The notes: generated by a model from the letters alone, not told the origin. A DNA stretch of 64,000 nucleotides from Oscillospiraceae bacterium (GCA_017847835.1 JAGASH010000008.1:1-64000); one strand, 5' to 3'. Counted from the first letter of the stretch, positions 44,537 to 53,914 are shown. Numbers and translations are program-made.

Positions 44537-45482
44537 TTTCACCCTCAACGCGAACGTATTTCTTCCCTTCAACCGCTTTCGGCTCGGAGAAAATCTCATC
44601 GTTTTCCGAAATCCCGAAGCGGATTTCCGTGCCGTCCGCGAACTCCTTGCCTGTTTTTATTTCACGTCTGACAGCCTGCCCGCTCTCGTAAACATAGACG
44701 TATTCTCCCGCGTCGTCCTGTTCAATCACGGAATACGGCAAAACCACAATCTCGCGAGACTCGGACAGAATTATCGAAACATCGGTGGAAAGCCCCGATT
44801 TAAAGCGCTCGTCGGGCACGTCCGGAGTTATCCTCACGTCAACGACCGTTTCAAGCACAGCTCCGTTATATCGGCTTCTCGCAGCAGAAGAAATCTCGCT
44901 TACCTTTCCGAAAAAAACCTCGTCGGGATAAGCCGCGGGGGTGAAAGTCACGTCCTGCCCGAGCTGAATTTTCGCGATATCCAGCTCGCTTACCGCAGCG
45001 ACAATCCCGAGCTCACCCCCGTTTGCAATCGTGACAATGCCCGTTCCGCTCTGAACAGCGCTGTTCGAGCCGCACGTCGAAATCACCCGTCCCGAGCAGT
45101 CAGCGGTGATTTTTTCGGGAATAAGCGACGCTGCCGCCTGTAAATCCGTCGCGGCAAAATTCAGCATATTCATTCGTCCGAGGCTTTGTATAAACGCAGC
45201 GGACGATTTTTTGTCCACAAGAGCCACAACCTCTCCCGTTTCCACAAATTCACCCTCTTCAACATAAAGCCGCTCGATAACCACGGGCAGCGCGCAGGTT
45301 ATTTCGTGCTCGCTTTTGTAGGAAAACTCACCCGCGCCGTCCACGGTTTCACAGAATGTCCGGACAATCGGCGAGGTCACGCTGCAAACGGGCGCAGAAC
45401 TCTCGATTATCGTCGGCAAAAACGCAGGAACAAAAGCCGCAGCAAGTGCAAACACCGCCACAGCCGCTATTGCTTTTTTCAT
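44529..45482 (-). CDS. Membrane-fusion (HlyD-family) protein
   Basis: 317 residues. A hydrophobic N-terminal segment (about 4-27) anchors or exports the protein. A biotinyl-lipoyl-like half (VIERLYVEEGEFVETGEVVALVDK) and beta-barrel segments follow. It should join the permease across the cell envelope. AAGGGG is upstream of the ATG. The gene pair is convergent with dacF and divergent from secDF. The helical hairpin typical of tripartite pumps is short here. Confidence 0.82.
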   Translation of the reverse strand: MKKAIAAVAVFALAAAFVPAFLPTIIESSAPVCSVTSPIVRTFCETVDGAGEFSYKSEHEITCALPVVIERLYVEEGEFVETGEVVALVDKKSSAAFIQSLGRMNMLNFAATDLQAAASLIPEKITADCSGRVISTCGSNSAVQSGTGIVTIANGGELGIVAAVSELDIAKIQLGQDVTFTPAAYPDEVFFGKVSEISSAARSRYNGAVLETVVDVRITPDVPDERFKSGLSTDVSIILSESREIVVLPYSVIEQDDAGEYVYVYESGQAVRREIKTGKEFADGTEIRFGISENDEIFSEPKAVEGKKYVRVEGENA

Positions 45483-45600
45483 ATTTTCAACCCCTTGACA
45501 AATTCATCAGAATATATTGTTTCGGATTATCGGTAAATTATTCCGCAAAAATCAATGGAATTTTACTGTTTTTATGTTTCGGAGCGCTTGTGAAAAGCCC

Positions 45601-45629
45601 TTGACAATTCGGACAAACTGTGCTATAAT
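45601..45629 (+). promoter_or_regulatory. SigA-type promoter for secDF
   Basis: TTGACA (45601-45606) and TATAAT (45624-45629) with a 17-bp spacer. Confidence 0.85.
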
Positions 45630-45686
45630 AATAGAATGTTGAATTGTCTTTAAGGCAACTTAAAATATAAGAACGGAGTGAAGATA

Positions 45687-48044
45687 TTGAAAAAAAGCAA
45701 AATCACAAAACCCGTTTTCTTTGTCGTATTTCTCCTGATAATCGCGTTTACCGTGCTCAGCACAATGGGCGTCAAAACCTATAACGGCGATATCAAGAAC
45801 TACTATGTATGGGGAATTGACGACATAAGATGGGGAATAGACATACGCGGCGGCGTAAACGTAACGTTCGGCGTTCCCGAGGATTACGCGAAGGAAAACA
45901 CCGTCACCGAGGATAACCTCAACGCTGCGAAATCCATTATGGAAACGCGTCTTGTGTCGAAAAATATCAACGACTATGACGTTTACGTCGATATCGCGAC
46001 AAACGCGATTATTGTGCAGTTCCCGTGGCAGAGCGGCGATAACTCCTTCGACCCGCAGCAGGCTGTCAAGGAAATCGGTGAAACTGCGATGCTCACATTC
46101 CGCGAGAAGTACGAAACCGACGACGACGGAAAGCCCACGGGCGATACCGAGAACATCATTCTCACGGGTGCTGATGTTCAGAGCGCTCAGGCGGGCTATA
46201 ACGGCGAAACAGATAAATATATCGTTCAGCTTAAGCTCAAGGACAGCGGCAAGGATAAATTTGCCGAAGCAACAGGCAGACTTGTCGGAGAACAGATTTC
46301 AATCTGGATGGACGACACCTGCATTTCCGCTCCCGAGGTTCAGGAGAAGCTGTCGAACGGCTCCTGCGAGATTTCCGGCAGCTTCACGGCTGAAACCGCG
46401 AAGGACCTTGCCGACAAGATAAACGGCGGTGCGCTTCCGTTCAAGCTGGAAGTCAAGAGCCTCTCGACGATTTCACCCATTCTGGGTACAGGCGCTCGTG
46501 ACGCAATGGCTCTCGCGGGACTTATCGCGTTTGCTCTTATCGCGGTATTTATGATTGTATATTACAGGCTGCCGGGCTTTGTCGCGGTAATCGCGCTTAC
46601 CGGACAGGTTGCAGGTATGTTTGCAGCTATCACGGGCTTCTTCGCGTTCAACAACGCGTCCTCGCTCACGCTTCCCGGTATCGCCGGTATTATCCTGTCG
46701 ATAGGTATGGGTGTTGACGCAAACGTTATTTCTGCGGAAAGAATTAAGGAAGAGCTGAAAGCGGGAAGAACCATTGACGGTGCGCTGAAAAACGGCTTCT
46801 CGCGCGGATTTACGGCAATCCTCGACTCCAACCTCACGGTAATCATCGTGGCGCTTATCCTTATGGCGGTGTTCGGAACGTGGTTCGGCGCTTCCACAGA
46901 AGGCACGATTTACTCGTTCGGCTACACCTTGCTCGCAGGTGTTATAATGAACTTCATTATGGCTTGCTGGGCTACAAGACTTATGACAATCGCTCTTTCA
47001 AAGTTCAAGTGCTTCAGAAAGCCCGCGTTCTTCGGCGTTTCCAAGAAGGATATGCCGACCGACAATGCCGAAAAGGGCAAGGAAACCGTCAAGAATATCG
47101 AGGTTATGCCTAAGACAAAGCTCGATTTTGTCGGCAAGAGAAAGATTTTCGTAATTGCTTCGGCTGCGCTTATCGCAATCACCGTTGCCTGCACGTTTAT
47201 CATCGGCGTTGCCGTTGACATTCGCTTCAAGGGCGGTACGATGATAACCTACTCCTACGAGGGAGAAATCAGCACAAACGATATCAAGGCACAGGTTGAA
47301 AGCCTCGGCACTTCGAGAGCTACCGTTACCACGGGAACCAGCTTCACAGGCAATCTGAACACGATTGTGGTTTCGTTTGCGGCGGACGAGAAAATGGACG
47401 ATGAAATGCTCCAGAACGTTTCCGAGCACCTCGAAAAAGCGTTCCCCGACAACAAGATTGTAAACCTCGACACCACGAACGTTTCCGCTTCCTCGGGCTC
47501 GCAGTTCTTCATAAGCTGCCTTATTGCGGTTATTGTAGCGTTTGTTCTGCTGGTTGTTTATATCGCGTTCCGCTTCAAGAAAATCGGAGGCTGGAGCGCA
47601 GGTGTAATCGCGATTATCTGCCTCTTGCACGACGTTGCGCTCACCTACGCGGTTTACGTTTTCGGAGGAATGGCGCTCGACTCGAACTTTATGGCGGTTA
47701 TCCTCACGCTTCTCGGTTACTCGATTAACAACACAATCATTATCTACGACCGCTTGCGTGAAAACCGTGCGAAATTCGGCGGAAAGTTCACCGACCGCGA
47801 GCTTGTAAATCTCTCGATAAACCAGACGCTGAGCCGCTCGATTATCACGACGGCTACGACGGTTACCGCGATGGTTTCGATTTCGATTGTCTGCGCGCTT
47901 CTGGGAACAACTTCAATTCTCTCGTTCTCAATCCCGCTTGCAATCGGTATGCTGGTCGGCTTCTACTCCTCGCTCTGCCTTGCAGGTCCGCTCTGGATTT
48001 GGCATCAGGAGCGCAAGAGCAAGAAAAAGGCTTCTGCAAAGTAA
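45687..48044 (+). CDS. secDF: Fused protein-export membrane protein SecDF
   Basis: 785 residues. The SecD half (about 1-440) has the WGIDIRGGVNVTFGV motif and the first large outer domain; the SecF half (about 470-785) has VDIRFKGGTMITYSYEG. Twelve membrane helices are expected in total. SecDF pulls exported proteins through the SecYEG channel using the proton motive force. The ribosome site GGAG (45675-45678) is 8 nt before TTG 45687; the GTG at 45678 overlaps that site, so TTG is the start. A fused form is common in Firmicutes. It is monocistronic with a terminator at 48055. Confidence 0.95.
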   Translation: MKKSKITKPVFFVVFLLIIAFTVLSTMGVKTYNGDIKNYYVWGIDDIRWGIDIRGGVNVTFGVPEDYAKENTVTEDNLNAAKSIMETRLVSKNINDYDVYVDIATNAIIVQFPWQSGDNSFDPQQAVKEIGETAMLTFREKYETDDDGKPTGDTENIILTGADVQSAQAGYNGETDKYIVQLKLKDSGKDKFAEATGRLVGEQISIWMDDTCISAPEVQEKLSNGSCEISGSFTAETAKDLADKINGGALPFKLEVKSLSTISPILGTGARDAMALAGLIAFALIAVFMIVYYRLPGFVAVIALTGQVAGMFAAITGFFAFNNASSLTLPGIAGIILSIGMGVDANVISAERIKEELKAGRTIDGALKNGFSRGFTAILDSNLTVIIVALILMAVFGTWFGASTEGTIYSFGYTLLAGVIMNFIMACWATRLMTIALSKFKCFRKPAFFGVSKKDMPTDNAEKGKETVKNIEVMPKTKLDFVGKRKIFVIASAALIAITVACTFIIGVAVDIRFKGGTMITYSYEGEISTNDIKAQVESLGTSRATVTTGTSFTGNLNTIVVSFAADEKMDDEMLQNVSEHLEKAFPDNKIVNLDTTNVSASSGSQFFISCLIAVIVAFVLLVVYIAFRFKKIGGWSAGVIAIICLLHDVALTYAVYVFGGMALDSNFMAVILTLLGYSINNTIIIYDRLRENRAKFGGKFTDRELVNLSINQTLSRSIITTATTVTAMVSISIVCALLGTTSILSFSIPLAIGMLVGFYSSLCLAGPLWIWHQERKSKKKASAK

Positions 48045-48054
48045 TTAAAAAAAC

Positions 48055-48083
48055 AAAGCCGCTTTTCAAAAAGGCGGCTTTTG
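48055..48083 (+). terminator. Terminator of secDF
   Basis: AAAGCCGC(T) / GGCGGCTTT stem with T tail. Confidence 0.85.
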
Positions 48084-48098
48084 TATATAGGAGGAAAA

Positions 48099-48488
48099 AT
48101 GAGCGAGAAAATCATAGCTGCCTGCGGAAACGACTGCGCGGTTTGTCCGAGATACACAAAGCCGCCGTTTGAGAAAACCCCCGAGGAGCTGCACAAAACC
48201 GCAGTTCTGTGGCACAAAATCGGCTATCGCGACCGCGTTGTTTCAAACGAGGAGATTTCCTGTACGGGCTGCTCGACGGGCAATTGGTGTCGGTATAATA
48301 TCGTGAGCTGCGTGAGCGAAAACAATGTCGAAAACTGCGGGCAGTGCGAGAATTACCCCTGCGATACAATCCGCGAATGCTTCAAGGTAACGAAAAGCTT
48401 CATTCCCGCTTGCAGAGCTGTTTGCACGGACGAGGAATTTGACGTGATGACGCGCGCGTTTTACCGGAAAGAAGAAAATCTGAAATAA
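48099..48488 (+). CDS. DUF3795-like Cys-rich protein
   Basis: 129 residues. Cys-rich throughout: CGNDCAVCPRY near the start, then CTGCSTGNWCRYNIVSC and CGQCENYPC. The pattern matches DUF3795 proteins of clostridia and suggests metal or Fe-S binding; the function is unknown. GAGG upstream of ATG 48099 supports the start. It lies just after the secDF terminator and ends at a strong terminator. Confidence 0.75.
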   Translation: MSEKIIAACGNDCAVCPRYTKPPFEKTPEELHKTAVLWHKIGYRDRVVSNEEISCTGCSTGNWCRYNIVSCVSENNVENCGQCENYPCDTIRECFKVTKSFIPACRAVCTDEEFDVMTRAFYRKEENLK

Positions 48489-48490
48489 CA

Positions 48491-48520
48491 AAACCCCGCC
48501 GAAAACACTCGGCGGGGTTT
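48491..48520. terminator. Bidirectional terminator
   Basis: AAACCCCGCCGA / TCGGCGGGGTTT is a perfect 12-bp stem with a 6-nt loop, flanked by A and T runs. It separates the + and - genes converging here. Confidence 0.9.
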
Positions 48521-48533
48521 ATAATATCAAAAA

Positions 48534-50420
48534 TCACGCCTTGCAATAAATCACGCCGTAATCAAACGGAGCAACCGTGATTTTGCCGCCGGAAATTCCT
48601 CTGTCAAAGCGGTCAAACGCGGGCTTGAAATCGGTGAACATATCCGTTTGCTCGTTCACGATGTCAAAAGTTCTCGTCTGCGTGGACTTGTTGAGATAGA
48701 TAATCGCTGCATCGCGGTTGATTTTGTCGCAGCGCGCGAATACGCAAACGTTGTCGTCAACGTGAATAAAGCGCAAATCACCCTGTTCAAAGGCGCGCGT
48801 TCCGCGACGAACCTTTGCAAGTCCGCGTGTGAAGTCAATAAGCTCGATATTTTCGTGTCCCCACGGATAACAGCAGCGGTTGAACGGGTCGCGATAGCCT
48901 TCCATTCCCGCTTCGTCGCCGTAGTAAATGCACGGAACACCCGGCAGGAAAAACTGCAATACCATTGCGCATTTAATAAGCGAAATGCCGTAAACGTACT
49001 CCGAAGGCGAGAGGTGATGTTCAAACTGCCAGTCCTTGTCGTGCCAGCCGACTTCCTCTCCTGCGAGCCTTGTCAGAGCGCGCTCGGTGTCGTGCGTAGA
49101 GATGAAATTCATCAGCATATCCACAGCGGGCTTCGGGTAATGCTCGATAATCGTGAGAATTGAGTCGGTGAAGGCTCTCGCGTCTGCGTATTTGACGTAG
49201 TTCAGAATTGCCTCCTTGAAGGGATAATTCATCACGCTGTCAAGCTGTCCGCCGATAAGATAACGTCTGCGGACGCCATAGCTCTCCTTGTTTGACGCGT
49301 CCTCCCAGACCTCGCCGTAGATTACCTTGTCTGCACCCATTTTCTTGACGGATTTGTTGAGGTTGTCGAGGAATTCATCGGGCAGCTCGTCGGCAACGTC
49401 AAGTCGCCAGCCGCGCGCTCCGAGCTTAATCCACTTCTGCAAAATTCCGTCATCGCCGCAAATGTAATTCGTATAAGCGGGATTGTTCTCGTCAACATTC
49501 GGGAGCGTGGAAATTCCCCACCAGCTCTCGTATCTGTCGGGATAAGCCGTGAAGCTGTACCACGGGAAATAAGGGCTGTTTCTGTCGCGATAAGCGCCCG
49601 TGTTGTCGCCGTAGCGCCCGAATTTGTTGAAATAAATCGAGTCTGCGCCCGTGTGCGAGAAAACACCGTCAAGGATTATGTCGATACCCATTTCTCCCGC
49701 TTTTTTGCAAAGCTCCTTGAAATCCTCCTCGGTACCGAGAAGCGGGTCGATTTTTTCATAGTTTGCCGTGGAATAGCGGTGATTTTCCTGACTCTCGAAA
49801 ATCGGGTTGAGGTAAATCACGGTCACACCAAGCGACTCGATGTACGGCAGCTTCTGAATAATGCCTTTCAAATCGCCGCCGAAAAAGTCGTTGTTGCGGA
49901 CAATTCCCTTTTCATCGGGACGATAATACGGCACACCGTACCAATCGTCGCGCAATACTCTGTCACCGGGCACATTTTCGTGGTGTTCACCGCTTTTTGC
50001 AAATCTGTCTGGGAAAATCTGATACATTATCCCGCCTCTGATGAAATCGGGTGTGTACAAATTCTCGTCAAAAACCGTGAGCTGGAAAAGCTCCTCGCCC
50101 TCAAACACACCGATATTTGCACCCGTGCGCTTGATATAGCGGCGTCTGCCGTCGATAACTCCCGTGAAATAATAGTGGTGAACGCCGACATTATTAGGGG
50201 TAAAGACGCCCGAAAAGATGTTGTCGTTTCCGCTCTCGTCCTGCAAATCAAGCTCGATAAAGCGCTCTTTATATCCCGGACGGAACATAACAAGCGTAAG
50301 TCCCGAAACCTGAAAACACTTCGGAAGTCTGATGTTGAACATAGACGGCTGACCGCGACGAATTGCACCGAAAGGGTGCTTATACGCTGTGTCAAAACAA
50401 TCAAAAATCGGCATACTCAT
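48534..50420 (-). CDS. Neopullulanase-like GH13 glycoside hydrolase
   Basis: 628 residues. An N-terminal beta domain (about 1-125, CBM34-like) precedes the GH13 catalytic barrel (about 135-560) and a C-terminal beta domain. The GH13 regions are present: DGVFSHTG, GWRLDVADE (catalytic Asp), YGEVWED (catalytic Glu) and FISTHDTER (third acid). It lacks a signal peptide and so acts in the cytosol on alpha-glucans such as maltodextrins. AAGGGGA precedes the ATG at 50420. A structured element and the DIP1984-like gene lie upstream. Confidence 0.92.
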   Translation of the reverse strand: MSMPIFDCFDTAYKHPFGAIRRGQPSMFNIRLPKCFQVSGLTLVMFRPGYKERFIELDLQDESGNDNIFSGVFTPNNVGVHHYYFTGVIDGRRRYIKRTGANIGVFEGEELFQLTVFDENLYTPDFIRGGIMYQIFPDRFAKSGEHHENVPGDRVLRDDWYGVPYYRPDEKGIVRNNDFFGGDLKGIIQKLPYIESLGVTVIYLNPIFESQENHRYSTANYEKIDPLLGTEEDFKELCKKAGEMGIDIILDGVFSHTGADSIYFNKFGRYGDNTGAYRDRNSPYFPWYSFTAYPDRYESWWGISTLPNVDENNPAYTNYICGDDGILQKWIKLGARGWRLDVADELPDEFLDNLNKSVKKMGADKVIYGEVWEDASNKESYGVRRRYLIGGQLDSVMNYPFKEAILNYVKYADARAFTDSILTIIEHYPKPAVDMLMNFISTHDTERALTRLAGEEVGWHDKDWQFEHHLSPSEYVYGISLIKCAMVLQFFLPGVPCIYYGDEAGMEGYRDPFNRCCYPWGHENIELIDFTRGLAKVRRGTRAFEQGDLRFIHVDDNVCVFARCDKINRDAAIIYLNKSTQTRTFDIVNEQTDMFTDFKPAFDRFDRGISGGKITVAPFDYGVIYCKA

Positions 50421-50510
50421 AAAAAATCCCCTTACCCACCCTGCGATAACGTCAGCACTGTGGCAGTAAAATTAACATTAAAAATGCGCTTGTAACTTTT
50501 TGAGCGTAAC

Positions 50511-50622
50511 AATTGAAGGGCTTGAACCTTCGCGCCTGCTCCGCAGCGCAACCTACTGTCGGGCTAATTCCTCCGTCCGACAAGAGGCAGCGCTCGCCCG
50601 TCACCGCACTCGAAATTCAATT
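50511..50622 (-). other. Structured element with a tRNA T-arm-like hairpin
   Basis: The 112-nt segment is bounded by AATTGAA / TTCAATT arms, the right arm overlapping the stop codon of the upstream gene. Inside, on the - strand, TGTCGG pairs with CCGACA around ACGGAGGAATTAGC, flanked by AGCGC / GCGCT. A hairpin GCGCTGC-GGA-GCAGGCGC is followed by GAAGG-TTCAAGC-CCTTC, a perfect tRNA T-arm including the GGTTCAAGCC B-box-like core. No matching acceptor, anticodon arm or D arm is seen, so it is not a normal tRNA. It may be a leader of the GH13 gene, a degraded tRNA or an unknown RNA. Confidence 0.4.
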
Positions 50623-51073
50623 AAAGCAAATCCGTGTTCCAGTTGAGCGCCTGAATTTTCACATCGGTTTCGCGAAAATCCTTTTCAAGCAAGTCAACCT
50701 GTTTTCTGAGCTGCGAAACATTCACCGTGCTCAAAATCTTAATCTCCGAGCGAAGTCCGCGAGGAACGGTTCTCGAAGCCGCGTCAAGAAAACCGCGCAA
50801 AACTTCGATTTTTGTTCTCACGGTGTCCTTGTGTGCAATCATCTCGGTGAGCGTTTTGCCCTCGGACACGGTTTTTGCGTTGGTGAGATTTATCCGCGAG
50901 ATAAGCTCCTCCTGCTGCGTGACAAGCTCGTCAAGCTCCTTCAAAAGCAACTCGGGATTTTCAGCGGGCTTTTCACCCTCCTGTACAAGCGCGTTGTTCT
51001 GAAGCCGCGAGCCGAGCTGACATATTCTCTTTGCGATATCCGCTCTCAGATTAAGCGCTTCTGCAAGCTTCAT
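50621..51073 (-). CDS. DIP1984-like family protein
   Basis: 150 residues, soluble, almost entirely helical and charged with heptad-like runs (ENPELLLKELDELVTQQEELISR). It resembles the DIP1984 family of Firmicutes/Actinobacteria, whose role is unknown. AAGGAGTG upstream fixes the start. The gene lies between glgP and the GH13 gene in the same direction and has only a weak terminator-like hairpin before it, so partial cotranscription with glgP is possible. Confidence 0.72.
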   Translation of the reverse strand: MKLAEALNLRADIAKRICQLGSRLQNNALVQEGEKPAENPELLLKELDELVTQQEELISRINLTNAKTVSEGKTLTEMIAHKDTVRTKIEVLRGFLDAASRTVPRGLRSEIKILSTVNVSQLRKQVDLLEKDFRETDVKIQALNWNTDLL

Positions 51074-51093
51074 AATCTCACTCCTTATACATA

Positions 51094-51121
51094 TTTCTCC
51101 CCCGCAAACGTGGGGGAGAAA
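51094..51121 (-). terminator. Weak terminator-like hairpin after glgP
   Basis: TTTCTCCCCC / GGGGGAGAAA stem, but only a short U tract follows on the - strand. It may allow readthrough into the DIP1984-like gene. Confidence 0.5.
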
Positions 51122-51131
51122 CCATATTCAA

Positions 51132-53528
51132 TTACTTCAAATTCCAGATGTCGCGAGCGTAGTCCTGAACGGCTCTGTCTGCCGAGAAGCGACCTGCGCC
51201 TGCGATGTTGAACAGCGACTTCTTGTTCCACTCGTTTGCGTTCTTGTAAACCTCGGAAGCGTAAGCCTGAGTTCCGCGATAGCTGTCGAAATCAGCAAGC
51301 GCCATGTAGAAGTCCTTGTTCTTGATAGAGTCGGCAACTTCCTGGAAGGTCGCGCCGTTAATTCCGTTATACATTCTCTCGATAACGTTCTTGATAACGG
51401 GATTGCTGTCGATGTAGCTCTGCGGGTTGTAGCCGCGCATTCTCATCTCGTTTACTTCGGGTGTTCTCATACCGAAGATGAAGATGTTGTCGGTGCCGAC
51501 AGCCTCGTGAATTTCAACGTTTGCGCCGTCGTAAGTGCCGATTGTAAGCGCACCGTTGAGCATAAGCTTCATATTACCCGTACCGGAAGCCTCAGTACCC
51601 GCGAGAGAAATCTGCTCGGAGATTTCAGCGGCAGGCATAAGGATTTCGGAGAGCGTTACGCAATAGTCCTCGAGGAAGACAACCTGAAGCTTTTCGCGGA
51701 GAATGGGGTCGTGCTTGAGCTCCTCTCCGATGCACCAAATCATCTTAATAATCTGCTTTGCGATATAATAGCCGGGAGCTGCCTTTGCCGCGAAAATGTA
51801 GGTCTTGGGAACAAACGGAGCGTTCGGGTTCTGTTTGAGGAAGTTGTAGTCAGCGATAATGTTCATCGCGTTGAGCTGCTGACGCTTGTATTCGTGCAGA
51901 CGCTTAACCTGTACATCGAAAATGCTGTCAACGTTCAGCTTTGTGCCGGTTGTTTTCTCAACGTACTGAGCGAAGCGCTCCTTGTTTGCACGCTTGATTT
52001 TGCCGAGCTTTTCGAGAACGGAAGCGTCGTTTGCGAACACCTGGAACTTGATAAGCTCGGAAGCGTCCTTCTTGAAGCCCTCGCCGATGCACTCTGTGAG
52101 CAGGTCGGTAAGTCCCTTGTTGCTCTGGAGCAGCCAGCGGCGGTAAGCGATACCGTTTGTGACATTCTTGAACTGATAGGGCTTGTCGAGAGCCTGCTGA
52201 CGGAAAACGTCATCCTTGATAATCTGGCTGTGCAGCTTGGAAACACCGTTTACGCTGTGCGAAGCCGCAACGCAGAGATTTGCCATGTGGATTTTTCCGT
52301 CCTTCATGATGCACATCTTGTTTGCTTTTTCGGAGTCGCCTGTGCGGTTCATGATGTCCTCATAGTAACGGCGGTTGATTTCGCAGATAATCTGGTAAAT
52401 TCTCGGCAAAATCTTCTCAACAAGCGGCTGGTCCCACTTTTCGAGAGCCTCTGCCATAACGGTGTGGTTGGTGTAAGCAAAGGTGTTTGTAACGATGTGC
52501 CAGGATTTCTCCCAAGTGTAACCGCACTCGTCGAGCAGAATTCTCATCAGCTCGGGAATTGCGAGAGTGGGGTGAGTATCGTTGATGTGGATTGCAACCT
52601 TCTCGTGGAAGTTATCCATATTGCCGTATACTCTCATGTGGCGCATAATGATATCGCCCACGGAAGCCGCGCACATAAAGTACTGCTGGCGAAGACGGAG
52701 AGCCTTGCCCTCTGCGTGGTTGTCGTTCGGGTAAAGAACCTTGGAAATCGAGTGCGCGATGTTGTTTGCACCGAGAGCCTTGGTGTAGTCGCCGGTGTTG
52801 AACGCGTTCATATCGAAGGACATAGCCTCTGCGCTCCACAGACGAAGCTTGGAAACACCCTTGCTGTCGTAGCCGGAAACGTACATATCATAAGGAACGG
52901 CATTTACGCTGTTATAGCCGACATAGTCGAGGCGGTGATAGTTGTTATCCCAGCTCTCGTTGATGTGACCGTCGAAGCGAACCTCAACAGCCTGGTCGGG
53001 TACGGGAACAAGCCAAGCGCCGCCGCCGGGAAGCCAGTTGTCGGGGAGCTCTGTCTGCCAGCCGTCAACGATTTTCTGCTTGAAGATACCGTATTCGTAA
53101 AGGATAGAATAGCCTGTCGCGGGATAGTCGCAGGTAGCAAGACCGTCCATATAGCAAGCTGCCAGACGTCCAAGACCGCCGTTTCCAAGACCTGCGTCGG
53201 GCTCTTCCTCGTAAATTTTCTCAATCTTTACTCCGATTTCATCAAGAGCCGCCGTAACCTCGTCCTGAAGACCGAGATTGTACAAAGAGGTCTTGAGGGA
53301 GCGTCCCATAAGGAACTCCATAGAAAGGTAATAAACCTGCTTTTTGCCGTGGGAGTTAGCGTCGTGCATAAAGTTGTGACGCTTTTCCTTCATATAATTT
53401 ACAACGATAGTGGAAAGCGCGCGGTAAATCTGAGTTACGTTTGCTTCCTTTGCGTCGGTTCTGTAATCATATTCCAGAATGGTTTTGAGCTGTTTTAAAA
53501 TCTCGTCCTTGGACATCGGCGATTTCAT
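51132..53528 (-). CDS. glgP: Glycogen/maltodextrin phosphorylase
   Basis: 798 residues, near the family norm. It releases glucose-1-phosphate from alpha-1,4-glucans. The pyridoxal-phosphate lysine lies in EASGTGNMKLMLNGALTIGT, and the N-terminal YLSMEFLMGRSL is the other signature. ATG 53528 follows AAAGGGG with an 11-nt spacer. A long reading frame on the opposite strand here has no ribosome site or family match and is not a gene. With the two GH13 enzymes it forms an intracellular glucan breakdown set. Confidence 0.95.
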   Translation of the reverse strand: MKSPMSKDEILKQLKTILEYDYRTDAKEANVTQIYRALSTIVVNYMKEKRHNFMHDANSHGKKQVYYLSMEFLMGRSLKTSLYNLGLQDEVTAALDEIGVKIEKIYEEEPDAGLGNGGLGRLAACYMDGLATCDYPATGYSILYEYGIFKQKIVDGWQTELPDNWLPGGGAWLVPVPDQAVEVRFDGHINESWDNNYHRLDYVGYNSVNAVPYDMYVSGYDSKGVSKLRLWSAEAMSFDMNAFNTGDYTKALGANNIAHSISKVLYPNDNHAEGKALRLRQQYFMCAASVGDIIMRHMRVYGNMDNFHEKVAIHINDTHPTLAIPELMRILLDECGYTWEKSWHIVTNTFAYTNHTVMAEALEKWDQPLVEKILPRIYQIICEINRRYYEDIMNRTGDSEKANKMCIMKDGKIHMANLCVAASHSVNGVSKLHSQIIKDDVFRQQALDKPYQFKNVTNGIAYRRWLLQSNKGLTDLLTECIGEGFKKDASELIKFQVFANDASVLEKLGKIKRANKERFAQYVEKTTGTKLNVDSIFDVQVKRLHEYKRQQLNAMNIIADYNFLKQNPNAPFVPKTYIFAAKAAPGYYIAKQIIKMIWCIGEELKHDPILREKLQVVFLEDYCVTLSEILMPAAEISEQISLAGTEASGTGNMKLMLNGALTIGTYDGANVEIHEAVGTDNIFIFGMRTPEVNEMRMRGYNPQSYIDSNPVIKNVIERMYNGINGATFQEVADSIKNKDFYMALADFDSYRGTQAYASEVYKNANEWNKKSLFNIAGAGRFSADRAVQDYARDIWNLK

Positions 53529-53578
53529 AATTTAAAATACCCCTTTCACTTGGTAAAATTGCATTTGAATTCCATTAT

Positions 53579-53607
53579 ATTATACACTTTTTCTACAAGA
53601 ATTTCAA
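53579..53607 (-). promoter_or_regulatory. SigA-type promoter for glgP
   Basis: Reading the - strand, TTGAAA (53607-53602) and TATAAT (53584-53579), 17-bp spacer. Confidence 0.8.
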
Positions 53608-53678
53608 GAGATTTGAGCAACAATCTAAAATTAGAACAATTCCAACAGCGCATTTTATCTGTTTTGCACAATTTTGCA

Positions 53679-53717
53679 CAAAAAACAAACCGTGCAGCAG
53701 ACGAACTGTTACACGGT
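53679..53717 (-). terminator. Terminator of the ricT-DUF6472 transcript
   Basis: On the - strand, ACCGTG and CACGGT, with CAG/CTG extending the stem, enclose a short loop and are followed by TTTGTTTTTT. Confidence 0.75.
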
Positions 53718-53740
53718 CTGTGAATTATTTTGCATAATGC

Positions 53741-53914
53741 TTATTGTTTTCGTGCAAGCTTGTATTCATCGTCGAGCTCAAAATACGGGCAGTCGTAGTT
53801 TGTTCCCTGCAAAAATCTGTACATTTCGTCCTCGTCGAGATTTACAAGGCAGGTGTAACAATCGTCAAAATCATCGTAGACGTAATTTACGCATTCATCG
53901 CAGTTTGAAGCCAT
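53741..53914 (-). CDS. DUF6472-like Cys-rich miniprotein
   Basis: 57 residues. The N-terminal half has CDECVNYVYDDFDDCYTC (CxxC twice, spaced as a metal site) and the rest is strongly acidic, ending LARKQ. It resembles DUF6472 proteins of clostridia, function unknown. GAGGGG upstream of ATG 53914 supports translation. It starts 10 nt after ricT ends and is followed by a terminator, so it is the last gene of the darA-holB-ricT operon. Confidence 0.75.
   Translation of the reverse strand: MASNCDECVNYVYDDFDDCYTCLVNLDEDEMYRFLQGTNYDCPYFELDDEYKLARKQ

Noticed and set aside
50511..50622. Complete tRNA gene
   Set aside because: Only the T-arm fits; no 7-bp acceptor matched to it, no D arm, no 7-nt anticodon loop.
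51507..53498. 663-codon open frame on the + strand opposite glgP
   Set aside because: No ribosome site, no recognisable family, and the opposite strand encodes a full-length, well-matched phosphorylase; such antisense frames arise from codon bias.
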